A stretch of DNA of 64,000 bases from Thermomicrobium roseum DSM 5159 (GTDB lineage: Bacteria > Chloroflexota > Chloroflexia > Thermomicrobiales > Thermomicrobiaceae): positions 1,302,001 through 1,366,000 of the forward strand of contig NC_011959.1 of assembly GCF_000021685.1 (NCBI RefSeq), in the 5' to 3' direction. Position numbers and translations under genes: made by a program. Of the stretch, positions 8,952 to 16,932 are shown one piece after another; positions within the stretch are counted from its first letter, which is position 1, and each line of letters begins with the position of its first letter. The notes beneath the pieces were generated by a model. It saw nothing but the letters and a program-made list of their open reading frames with translations. It was not told where the DNA came from and searched no databases.

Positions 8952-9928
8952 CCGCTCACGAGCTGATAGCTGGCCACGCGATCGTCCTCCAATCGGACGA
9001 GCGCTCCATGAAGGACTCCCTCACCGTAGGCCGAACCGGGATTGATGCACAGTGTCCGACCGATGCGCACGGCTCCGCGCGACTCGTGGATATGCCCATG
9101 CAGACTCAAAACCGGTTGGTACCGCTCGATCGCCTCGCGCACGGCGCGGCTCCCCACCGGAATCATGTTCGGTTGTCCGCCCACCATCACGACCGAGAGG
9201 TCCTCCCGCAGCTGCGGCGCACTGTCCAGCGTTGAGTCATAGGGTGGGCAGTGCAGGTTGAAGATCACCGGCAGACTCGGATCCAACTCGCGGGCGAGTC
9301 TCTCGATGCGCGCTGCCAGCTCTTCCTCCGGGAGCTCGCGCGGGCTGTTCCATGGGGTCGGATTCGCCCAGGCGAGACTCAGCAGTTGATATCCGTCGAT
9401 TTCCACGATCGCGCCATCGGGGTTGACGACGACGTCGCTTCCGGCGAGAGCGTCGTCGATGTCGAACTCGTCATCGTTCCCTGGCATGACGAAGCAGCGC
9501 ACACCGGTTCCGCGCAAGCGTTCCTCAGCGAGGCGGACCCAGCGCGCGACCGACTCGCGCATCAGGCGCCGAAAGACTGCGTCGGCATAGTCTCGATCCG
9601 CTTCCAGTCGGGCCAACTCCTCTAGTCCGCAGCGGTACGGATAGAACCCGTTGAAACGGATACGCTTCTCGGCTTCTGTCACCTCCTCCAGCGACCGCAG
9701 TACTTCGTGCCGTCCGAGGAAAGACATCTCCCAGTGGCCATCGACCTCCACGATCGGAACGAGCACTTTCCCGGTCAAATCACCACCGAGAATGAGTGTG
9801 TCCACACCATAGAACTTCGCTGCGTTGAGGAACTTCAGAAAACATCGCTCCGAACCGTGTATGTCACTCGTATAGTAGAGCGCCAAGCGACGCGTCGCTT
9901 GGCCTTTTCCTTTCCGGAACCAGACCAT
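8948..9928 (-). CDS. Calcineurin-like metallophosphoesterase
   Basis: 326 residues with the motifs of a dinuclear-metal phosphoesterase in order: SDIHGS, GGDLTGK, GNDDE, LHCPP and HGHIHES, followed by NPGSAYG near the C-terminus. All expected metal ligands appear present, so an active cytosolic phosphodiesterase or phosphatase is likely; the substrate is unknown. I chose ATG 9928 because it follows the stop of the upstream nucleotidyltransferase-like gene by 28 nt and has GGGAG upstream; a longer frame to 10006 would overlap that gene. It is coupled to the formamidase-like gene by a GTGA overlap. Confidence 0.88.
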   Translation of the reverse strand: MVWFRKGKGQATRRLALYYTSDIHGSERCFLKFLNAAKFYGVDTLILGGDLTGKVLVPIVEVDGHWEMSFLGRHEVLRSLEEVTEAEKRIRFNGFYPYRCGLEELARLEADRDYADAVFRRLMRESVARWVRLAEERLRGTGVRCFVMPGNDDEFDIDDALAGSDVVVNPDGAIVEIDGYQLLSLAWANPTPWNSPRELPEEELAARIERLARELDPSLPVIFNLHCPPYDSTLDSAPQLREDLSVVMVGGQPNMIPVGSRAVREAIERYQPVLSLHGHIHESRGAVRIGRTLCINPGSAYGEGVLHGALVRLEDDRVASYQLVSG

Positions 9929-9956
9929 GTCACTCCCGTCCTGCCCAGACCGGTGC

Positions 9957-10724
9957 TCAGTCGCGCCGGACTTCCTCCGGCAACTCGTACCAGCGCTTTC
10001 GTTCACCGATCATCGCGCGCAGTTTCCAGGCACGACTCTTCGGTGCCTCTTCGACGGCACGCCATAATTCTTCGAGCCGCCGCAAGGAGACGAACTCGTC
10101 AGCGAGTTCTCGCTCGAGGATCAGCGTCCGAACCCGATCGACGTTCTCCTTTGCCGTGCGATACCAACCCCAGTCCGTGCTCAAGACATCCACGATACGG
10201 CGAATATCGATCGTCTCCTCATCGCCGTACCCAAGCGGATGATCATGAAGCAGAGCGACGATATCGATCAGATCCTTTTCGTTCGCCTCCCAGATCTGCA
10301 GCTTGGTCAAAAGCAAGTCGGCAAGCGGAAGCGTCCAGCGATCCCGCTCCAGCCGGCCACGAAAGTCCAGGGTGTGGCACATGCGCAACTGATCGAGGAA
10401 GACATCGATCTGCCGCTCGTGCAGCGGATCCCAGAAGAAGAGCCGCTGGTGACCATGCAGTGTATTGAATTCGCGATCCGCTTGATACCCGAGATCAGCG
10501 AAGAGCGCCTCGATCGCACGCTTCTGCGCCGACAACCCAACGAAATCAGCATCACGATAGACACGTTGCAGCGCACGGTGAGACGCACTCGGCGAGTGCA
10601 AAAAGACGGCGACACCACCGAGAACCCGAAGGGTCACGCCACGCGCCTCAGCTGCCTCGAGCACGCGCCGCACCTCGTCGCGAATATCGTCGAGAGGCTG
10701 CGTCGAAACCGTCGTCGATTCCAC
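9957..10724 (-). CDS. Nucleotidyltransferase-fold protein (AbiEii-like)
   Basis: 255 residues. An early GGVAVFLHSPS segment followed by YRDADFVGL resembles the nucleotidyltransferase core of AbiEii-type and related MNT proteins: a Gly-rich turn, then an acidic D-x-D pair. The C-terminal half is helical and charged. I chose GTG 10724 because GGAGG sits at good spacing upstream; the open frame extends 77 codons further without such support. No AbiEi-like antitoxin is adjacent. The following gene is a metallophosphoesterase. A role in nucleotide transfer to RNA or protein is possible but not shown. Confidence 0.6.
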   Translation of the reverse strand: MESTTVSTQPLDDIRDEVRRVLEAAEARGVTLRVLGGVAVFLHSPSASHRALQRVYRDADFVGLSAQKRAIEALFADLGYQADREFNTLHGHQRLFFWDPLHERQIDVFLDQLRMCHTLDFRGRLERDRWTLPLADLLLTKLQIWEANEKDLIDIVALLHDHPLGYGDEETIDIRRIVDVLSTDWGWYRTAKENVDRVRTLILERELADEFVSLRRLEELWRAVEEAPKSRAWKLRAMIGERKRWYELPEEVRRD

Positions 10725-11158
10725 CGATGAGACCTCCAGAATATGTCTATCGTCCTCTTCACTCACTCGAGCCGATCCGGCATCACGAGGATCGGAAGAA
10801 TTCGCGCTGACTGCAGCAATTTCCCGATCGACGACCGGGTTCACCTGACTCAGCCAAGTATAGGATACATTCCCGCACCATACAAACGAGGAACTGCCCA
10901 TACCCGATTCACCATCCGACTCACCAGCGCAACGAGCCGAAACGGCTCGCGACACAGTCTAACCGGAACCCAATCGGCTCGGCGGAGCTGAGCGCTTGAT
11001 CAGGCTGCAGCGACTGCTCTGGAAAAGAGGTGCTCGGCTAGGGAGAGGCTCGGACTCTTTCAGTTCCTTTGGAACTGAGGGCTCGTCGTGACGCACGCAT
11101 CGCGATAGAATGAGTGCGATGATTACCGAGGTCGGATCACAAGCTGGGATAGAGGAGT
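10725..11158. other. Intergenic region, divergent promoters expected
   Basis: 434 nt between the nucleotidyltransferase-like gene (leftward) and the MarR gene (rightward). The left part stays open in the frame of the leftward gene but lacks a start with a ribosome site. The only clear feature is the inverted repeat at 11061-11077. I see no RNA gene and no convincing sigma-70 pair. Confidence 0.5.
11061..11077. promoter_or_regulatory. Perfect inverted repeat, possible MarR operator
   Basis: CAGTTCC-TTT-GGAACTG is a perfect 7-bp inverted repeat about 80 nt before the MarR-family start codon. MarR proteins commonly bind palindromes in their own promoter region, so this is a candidate autoregulatory operator. 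It could equally fold as an RNA hairpin; no T-run follows. Confidence 0.45.
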
Positions 11159-11683
11159 ATGGAAAAGAAAAACCCTTGCTCACCCATCCCCACGCGGACT
11201 CGACATCCTGCGGTCCGAGCATGGATCTATCTCATGCGAATCGCCTATCGTACCGAGCGCGAGTCGGCGACCCATGCCGCTGAGCACGGGCTCACCTTCG
11301 CCCAGCTCGACGTGATCTTCCATATCGGCAAGTGTCCTGGCATCACGCAGCAGGAACTGGCTGAACGCCTGCTGGTCACGCCGGGCAATGTGACCCAGCT
11401 CTTGCAGCGGATGGAGCGCATGGGCCTGATCCGTCGAGTTCCCGAGGGACGTGCCAAGCGCTTGTATCTGACGGAAAAGGGGCAGGAATACTGTGAGCTC
11501 CTCTTGCCGAAGCAGGAGCAGCTGCACATCCAGCAGTTCGCTGGGCTCACGCTCGAGGAGCAAGAGCAGTTGCTCCACTTGCTCATGAAGCTCGATCGTG
11601 CGCAGCGGAGGAAGGTGCGAGCGCTCCAAGCGGCCCGCAATCTCGCTCCATTCCCGGAAGCGTCCCGCGTCGCCAATAGCTAG
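11159..11683 (+). CDS. MarR-family transcriptional regulator
   Basis: 174 residues with a MarR-type winged helix: helices from about residue 20, recognition region TQQELAERLLVTPGNVTQLLQRME, and the wing RRVPEGRAKRLYLTEKG. It would bind DNA as a dimer and respond to a small ligand or oxidant not inferable here. ATG 11159 follows GAGGAG closely. The gene converges on the MOSC gene with a 4-nt overlap of stop codons and is preceded by a perfect palindrome. Confidence 0.87.
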   Translation: MEKKNPCSPIPTRTRHPAVRAWIYLMRIAYRTERESATHAAEHGLTFAQLDVIFHIGKCPGITQQELAERLLVTPGNVTQLLQRMERMGLIRRVPEGRAKRLYLTEKGQEYCELLLPKQEQLHIQQFAGLTLEEQEQLLHLLMKLDRAQRRKVRALQAARNLAPFPEASRVANS

Positions 11684-12168
11684 CGAGTTCCGCGCTCGAG
11701 GACGACCAGGTCACCTGGACGTACCCGTCCCGGCTGTCGCACGATCGCACAGACGCCACGCCGTCCGTACAGCTCCTTGACGAGTTGTTCGTGATAGACG
11801 GCCACCGTACTGCATGGCTTGTTTTGTGCCGTGATCTCCAGCACCGCCGTGCCGACGCGGAGAACATCGCCTGGCACGAGGTCACTGAGATCACCTAATC
11901 CGACGACCGTGAGGTTCTCTCCGAGATGTCCCGGTTCGAGCTGGATGCCGAGCTGCTCATTGACGTCGTCCAACACTTCCTGTGCGACGATCGTGATCTG
12001 GCGTGTATTCGGTTCGGGATCGCCACGCTTCTTGTGGCGATTCACCGGCCCAGCATGGTAATCACCGACGACACCATACGGTCCGATTTCGATCTCGACT
12101 CGCCGGTACTTGGGCACCCCACCGTTCGGACTCGAGCAGACAGCTACGACTCGCCCCGTCCCCGTCAT
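11680..12168 (-). CDS. MOSC-domain protein
   Basis: 162 residues forming a single MOSC domain, the fold also found at the C-terminus of molybdenum cofactor sulfurases. The conserved cysteine is in ITAQNKPCSTVA; GHLGENLTVVGL and the PGDVLRVG turn are also typical. Stand-alone MOSC proteins are thought to handle sulfur transfer or N-hydroxylated bases. ATG 12168 has GGAGGGG upstream and overlaps the stop of the sugar-kinase gene (TGATG), ending a long coupled operon that starts with folate genes. A link between pterin and molybdopterin chemistry is tempting but unproven. Confidence 0.87.
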   Translation of the reverse strand: MTGTGRVVAVCSSPNGGVPKYRRVEIEIGPYGVVGDYHAGPVNRHKKRGDPEPNTRQITIVAQEVLDDVNEQLGIQLEPGHLGENLTVVGLGDLSDLVPGDVLRVGTAVLEITAQNKPCSTVAVYHEQLVKELYGRRGVCAIVRQPGRVRPGDLVVLERGTR

Positions 12169-13652
12169 CACGACCCCTCCGCTTCCACCGCTCGTTCCAA
12201 TCCTTCCGCCAACGCTCTCAGTTCCGCCCGGATCCGCCGATAACGGACGGTGACATCCGGCCGCGGAACGACTCGCGCCCACTCGGCGATCTCAGCACGT
12301 GCCAGGTTCTCCAATGGCTGATCTCCCACACGAGCGAGAGTGACCAAAGCGGCACCGCGGAGCGAGGCTTCGGGATCCGGTGCGACCAGCAACGTCTTCC
12401 CGAGCGCATCGGCAACGATCTGCAACCAGCCTGGTGTTCCCTGCAAAGCGTTCCCACTCGCAATGACCGTGCCGATTTCTGGCCGGATCGCCATCAGTGC
12501 ATCCAAGACATCAGCCAGGCGACAGGCGACCGCCTCCAGCGCCGCACGCAGGATCACGACGCCATCATGCCCCAGCCGGAGACCAGTCAACGTCGCTACG
12601 GCATCCACCGGCCAGCGCAGGCTCCGCTCTCCAGCGATGGTCGGCAACCAGCGCACCCCTTCCGCGCCATCAGCGACCTTGCTGACGCGCTCCCAAAGCT
12701 CCTCTTCAGGGGGCAACGCGAAACGCTGCCGGATCCAGTCGATGAGATTGCCGCCTTCACTCAAGGCACCTCCGGCTAGCACATGGTCGCCATCCAAGCG
12801 ATAGAGCCAGAGTCCCCGGGGAACGCTGACCGGCACCCCCTTCCACAGTACTCGCACCGCGGCCGAGGTTCCGATCATCACAGTGACCCGGTCGCCGCCG
12901 ACCGCACCGCTCCCGACGTTACTGCACGCTCCGTCGCCCCACGCCGGGTACCACACGGCCGATGCCAACTTCGGCCAACGCTTCGTGTACCGTCCTCTGA
13001 GCTGCTGACCCACATCGGTCACCACCGGCAGCTGCTCTGTTTCGATCCCGATTACCCGGCAGGTTTCGGCGTCCCAGGCGAGCCGCCACGTATCGAACAG
13101 CCCTGTTCCGGAAGCCATCGAGATCGAGGTAACGAGGGCACCGGTCCACCGTCGGAAAAGATAATCAGGGAAGGAGCACCAGTACGTCGACGATCGCCAT
13201 TCGGGTGAGCCGAGACTCCGGTACCAGGCGAGCCGAGCGACTGGATAACTGGGATGGAGGTAACCTCCAGTGCGTTGATGATGCGCCATCGCGTCAAAAG
13301 CGGAGCGCAAACGCGCAGCCACCTCACGGGCACGCGTATCGGCCCACATGGTCACCGGTGTCGTCGGCTCTCCCTGTCCATTCAGCCCGACCAGGCTATG
13401 CCAGAAACAGCTGATGCCGACCGCGCACACCGGTGCAGGCGCAGTCGCATGCACGCGATCGAGCAGCAACTCGATCCGTTCGCACAGCAGCTGCGGATCG
13501 AGTTCAGCACGCCCATCAGGCCCCGTCTCCAAACGATACGGTACGCGCTGCCCTGTTCCTTCGACCAGTCGACCAGTCCGGTCGAAAAGGCCGGCACGAA
13601 CGGATGAACTCCCGATATCGAGAGCGAGGACGAATTCCTGCTGCCCCACCAT
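12168..13652 (-). CDS. FGGY-family carbohydrate kinase (gluconokinase-like)
   Basis: 494 residues. The N-terminal ALDIGSSSVRAGLFD is the phosphate-1 motif of the hexokinase/actin fold, WADTRA marks the sugar-binding part, MIGTSAAVR the second phosphate motif and GGALSEGGNLIDW the FGGY C-terminal signature. The overall pattern is closest to FGGY gluconate kinases. It would phosphorylate a sugar or sugar acid with ATP. ATG 13652 overlaps the folK stop (TGATG), an unusual place for a sugar kinase. No other sugar catabolism genes are next to it. Confidence 0.86.
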   Translation of the reverse strand: MVGQQEFVLALDIGSSSVRAGLFDRTGRLVEGTGQRVPYRLETGPDGRAELDPQLLCERIELLLDRVHATAPAPVCAVGISCFWHSLVGLNGQGEPTTPVTMWADTRAREVAARLRSAFDAMAHHQRTGGYLHPSYPVARLAWYRSLGSPEWRSSTYWCSFPDYLFRRWTGALVTSISMASGTGLFDTWRLAWDAETCRVIGIETEQLPVVTDVGQQLRGRYTKRWPKLASAVWYPAWGDGACSNVGSGAVGGDRVTVMIGTSAAVRVLWKGVPVSVPRGLWLYRLDGDHVLAGGALSEGGNLIDWIRQRFALPPEEELWERVSKVADGAEGVRWLPTIAGERSLRWPVDAVATLTGLRLGHDGVVILRAALEAVACRLADVLDALMAIRPEIGTVIASGNALQGTPGWLQIVADALGKTLLVAPDPEASLRGAALVTLARVGDQPLENLARAEIAEWARVVPRPDVTVRYRRIRAELRALAEGLERAVEAEGS

Positions 13653-14155
13653 CAACCCTCAGTGAGCCACTCCAGACCAGCGATCCGGCGGATCCCGCTC
13701 GACCAGTCCTCGAGTCGATCGAGCAGCTCGCGTATCGTCTTCCCCGATCGCGGATGGACGAGATTCGGTGCGACCTCGGCCAGCGGCACCAGGACGAACG
13801 CCCGGTCGTGCATGCGCGGATGCGGGACCACCAGTTGCGGCGTCTCGATGACGTCTTCACCGTACAGCAAGAGATCCAGGTCCAACGTCCGCGGTGCATT
13901 CGGAAACGATCGCTCGCGACCAGCTCGTCGTTCGAGTGCGGACAGAACCTGCATCAGCGACATCGGATCGCTGTTCGTCTCCAGGAGGACGACCGCATTC
14001 AGGAACCAGGGCTGTTCCCGAAAGCCAACCGGCTCTGTCTCGTAAAGGGATGAGACGCTCAGCCGCTCCCCGACCGCATCGAGCCCGCGGACCGCGTCGC
14101 GCAGCAGCTTGCGCCGGTCACCCAGGTTGCTGCCCAAGCCGATTGCAACGATCAC
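13652..14155 (-). CDS. folK: 6-Hydroxymethyl-7,8-dihydropterin pyrophosphokinase
   Basis: 167 residues. It transfers pyrophosphate from ATP to 6-hydroxymethyl-dihydropterin in folate synthesis. Conserved HPPK features are present: GLGSNLGDR at the start, ETEPVGFREQPWFLNAVV, and the Mg/ATP motif RTLDLDLLLYG followed by VVPHPRMHDRAFVLVPL. GTG 14155 overlaps the folP stop (GTGA); another GTG lies one codon upstream. It is the third enzyme in the folB-folP-folK order, each coupled to the next. Confidence 0.95.
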   Translation of the reverse strand: MIVAIGLGSNLGDRRKLLRDAVRGLDAVGERLSVSSLYETEPVGFREQPWFLNAVVLLETNSDPMSLMQVLSALERRAGRERSFPNAPRTLDLDLLLYGEDVIETPQLVVPHPRMHDRAFVLVPLAEVAPNLVHPRSGKTIRELLDRLEDWSSGIRRIAGLEWLTEG

Positions 14156-15030
14156 CACGTTCCACGCACCACTGCATCGCTCATCCGTACAACCCGTACC
14201 ATCGCCGCAACATCGTGCACGCGGACGATATCGGCCCCGTTCGCGATCGCGAGTGCGACCGTCGCCGCAGTCCCCTCGAGCCGATCCTCTGGTGGCGTTC
14301 CCAAAACATACCCGATCGTGCGCTTGCGCGATGTCCCGACCAGGAGCGGTCGCCCCAGCACGGTCACCTCGCGGAGACGACGGAGCAGCAACAGATTGAG
14401 TTCCGGTTCCTTGCCGAAACCGAATCCTGGATCGATGATGATCCGCTCCCATTTCACGCCCGCAGCCAAGGCACGATCGATCCGCTGCCCCAGTTCCCGC
14501 ACCAGTCGCGGGATCAGTTCCTCGGGACGACGGATTTCCCGGTCATGCATGATGACGACCGGAACCCCTGCCTGAGCCGCCAGTGAAGCCATCGCTGGAT
14601 CACCAGTCAAACCCCGTACGTCGTTGATCATCGTCGCACCCGCAGCCAGAGCCGCCTCGGCGACCACCGCCTTGGAGGTGTCGATCGAGATCGGGATGTC
14701 CGGCAGCGCAGCGCGGATCGCCCGAATCGCTGGGATGACCCGCCGCAGCTCTTCCTCGGCTGGAACGGGCGTGTGGCCCGGGCGCGTCGATTCACCACCG
14801 ACATCGAGGATGTCGGCTCCCGCTTCCACCATCGCGCGGGCACGCTCCACGACCTCTTCCAGCCGATCGACGAGCCCATCACCACTGAACGAATCGGGCG
14901 TCACATTGATGATCCCCATCACGAAGGTGCGGCGCCCCCATGGCCAACGATCGAAAGGTGGAGAGTCCACACGTGGTACCTCGACTGCAGCACTCGACAC
15001 GGTGTTCCCTCCTGCATCCGCGTCACGCAT
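14152..15030 (-). CDS. folP: Dihydropteroate synthase
   Basis: 292 residues, a TIM barrel condensing dihydropterin pyrophosphate with p-aminobenzoate. Seen motifs: GIINVTPDSFSGDG, DVGGESTRPG, SIDTSK, INDVRG, DPGFGFGKE, and the sulfonamide-target region GTSRKRTIG. The first 30 residues are an extension before the barrel. The start at 15030 overlaps the end of folB by 8 nt. It belongs to the leftward folate operon. Confidence 0.96.
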   Translation of the reverse strand: MRDADAGGNTVSSAAVEVPRVDSPPFDRWPWGRRTFVMGIINVTPDSFSGDGLVDRLEEVVERARAMVEAGADILDVGGESTRPGHTPVPAEEELRRVIPAIRAIRAALPDIPISIDTSKAVVAEAALAAGATMINDVRGLTGDPAMASLAAQAGVPVVIMHDREIRRPEELIPRLVRELGQRIDRALAAGVKWERIIIDPGFGFGKEPELNLLLLRRLREVTVLGRPLLVGTSRKRTIGYVLGTPPEDRLEGTAATVALAIANGADIVRVHDVAAMVRVVRMSDAVVRGTW

Positions 15031-15394
15031 CCCGTACCCGACGAATTTCGACCCCGACTCGCTCGAGATGCGCCCCCGCGATCGGTGGTGCCAGCTTCCA
15101 GACCCGCACCGTCACCGCCTGGACGAGCGGATAGTCCGCGAGAATCGTCCGAGCGATCGCCTCAGCGACCGCCTCGATGAGCTGACGCGGCTCCCCCTCG
15201 ACGATCGCTCGGACGGTATGGTACAGCGTGCCGTAGTTCACTGTGGCCTCGAGCGTATCGCTCCTCCCCGCCGGAACGAGATCCAGCTCCACTTCGAGAT
15301 CGACGACGAAACGCTGACCGAGACGTCGCTCTTCGGGATGCACGCCGTGATAGGCATAGAACTCCATGCCGCGGAGGAGAAGGCGATCGCTCAT
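15023..15394 (-). CDS. folB: Dihydroneopterin aldolase
   Basis: 123 residues. It converts 7,8-dihydroneopterin to 6-hydroxymethyl-dihydropterin plus glycolaldehyde. RGMEFYAYHGVHPEER carries the conserved Tyr and Glu; LVNYG-like TVNYGTLY and the LIEAVAEAIA helix are typical, and a C-terminal Lys is in VRVWKLAPP. ATG 15394 follows directly after the stop of the bactofilin-like gene, with GAGGAG inside that gene's end. It leads into folP and folK. Confidence 0.94.
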   Translation of the reverse strand: MSDRLLLRGMEFYAYHGVHPEERRLGQRFVVDLEVELDLVPAGRSDTLEATVNYGTLYHTVRAIVEGEPRQLIEAVAEAIARTILADYPLVQAVTVRVWKLAPPIAGAHLERVGVEIRRVRDA

Positions 15395-16696
15395 TCAGCG
15401 CTCCTCATTCGGTCGCTCCGAGGAGTCCTCGGACGCGGGGCTCGGTGTACCCTCACCAGTCAGGAGACGTGACTCCGCCTGTTCCAGCGGCTGTGGCGCC
15501 GTCAGCGTTGGGCTGGTCGCGCTGATCGGGGCCGGCAGTCCCCAGCCGGAAAATGCTGTCCAGGCCATTCCGAGTCCGAGGACACCGATAACGAGACTCC
15601 ACCAGAACGTCCAACCGAAGGGAAGCGGCAGCATACGGAAGAGAAGGATAGCCGTCGTCCCGACCAGCATGCTGAGCCACAAGGTAAGGCGACGATCTCC
15701 CCGGAAGGATCGAACCGGCAACAGACGCACCAGCGCGATCCCCACCAACACTTGGCTCAAATACAGAACAGCCAGCCAGGTCCCCAACAGGAGAAGTGCA
15801 GCCGGAATCCCGATGATCGTCACCAGCAAAAGGAGCGTAGCGATCGGCACCACGACCAGCGCAGCGATTCCCCAGAGGACCGTGGGCAGGGGAGCGACAC
15901 GCAGCATATCCGTCGCGCGGGACGTCTGCTGCGGGAGCAGGAGGATGAGCAGCGTTCCAGCGACGATCGCCCAGCTCAACCGGAGCAACACGGTCATCAC
16001 CCAGTCGATCGCCCGATCGAGAGCCGTTTTCGGTTCTCGCCCTGTGGCCGCCGGCCGGGGCGTATGCTCCTGCGGGCCGAGTACTCGCGCGCCCGCCGCA
16101 ATGGTCGCGGGTTGTGGTGCCCGATAGCGGAGCGCTCCCCGCACCTCGGCACCATCGCGGATCTCGATGCGTTCGGCATCGACGTCGATATCCCCGTTCA
16201 CTCGTCCCCCCACGATCAGCGTCCCGACCGATCCGCGAATGTCCCCATCGACCCGACCGTCGATCGTGATCGTTCCCGCACCGATCGCGGCGACGTCATG
16301 CCCGACGGTCGCCGATCGAGCGACGGACACGCTCCCTGCCCCGAGGATCGCCAGGTCCCACCCGATCGGAGCAGTCACCTCGACCGTTCCGCCAGCGACC
16401 CGGAGGCTCCCCGCGATCGGCCCATCGACGCGGATCGTGCCGGCTGCGAGCGTCGCATCGCCCCCCACTCGGCCGCTCACCACGACGCTCGAGGCTGCTG
16501 CGAAGACATCGCGGGTCACCTCACCAGCGATGTCGACCGTGCTTCCCGCCGCGTAGAGATCGTCGTCGATCCGCTCTCCCTGGGACACGGTCACCGCCGG
16601 CCCTGCCGACAGTTCCGCCGCCATCGCGGCAGGAGGGGCTACGAGCAGCAAGAACCCGCCGAGAGCGAGCAGAATGGCGAGGAATCGCACACGCAT
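15395..16696 (-). CDS. Secreted/membrane bactofilin-like beta-helix protein
   Basis: 433 residues. A signal peptide (helix to about residue 22, Ala-Met-Ala-Ala site) leads into roughly 170 residues of short repeats such as VSGRVGGD, IDGRVDGD and VGGRVNGD, a pattern of right-handed beta-helix proteins of the polymer-forming (bactofilin) type. Four to five membrane helices follow (about residues 230-400), then a polar tail. The beta-helix should face outward. ATG 16696 has GGGAGGTAGG upstream. It is the first gene of the leftward operon; folB starts on the base after its stop. Why a surface scaffold heads a folate operon is unclear. Confidence 0.78.
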   Translation of the reverse strand: MRVRFLAILLALGGFLLLVAPPAAMAAELSAGPAVTVSQGERIDDDLYAAGSTVDIAGEVTRDVFAAASSVVVSGRVGGDATLAAGTIRVDGPIAGSLRVAGGTVEVTAPIGWDLAILGAGSVSVARSATVGHDVAAIGAGTITIDGRVDGDIRGSVGTLIVGGRVNGDIDVDAERIEIRDGAEVRGALRYRAPQPATIAAGARVLGPQEHTPRPAATGREPKTALDRAIDWVMTVLLRLSWAIVAGTLLILLLPQQTSRATDMLRVAPLPTVLWGIAALVVVPIATLLLLVTIIGIPAALLLLGTWLAVLYLSQVLVGIALVRLLPVRSFRGDRRLTLWLSMLVGTTAILLFRMLPLPFGWTFWWSLVIGVLGLGMAWTAFSGWGLPAPISATSPTLTAPQPLEQAESRLLTGEGTPSPASEDSSERPNEER

Positions 16697-16932
16697 CGCC
16701 TACCTCCCCTCTCCGCACGACTGGACCGACGATACCAAATCGCGCCGTTGGAGGATGTCACGTGCGTGAAAGGCGAGCACCAGTGCTTCTTTTTGGTCCT
16801 TGCCGAAACGACGACCTGGGGCTCGTCCGCCCCGTGCGACCATCACCCTCGCTCACCTTAGAATCGCGCCTCCTTGCCACGGCTCGCTCGATCAGCTACG
16901 GTTGCCTCGAGAGCGTGGAGGAAGGGTGATCG

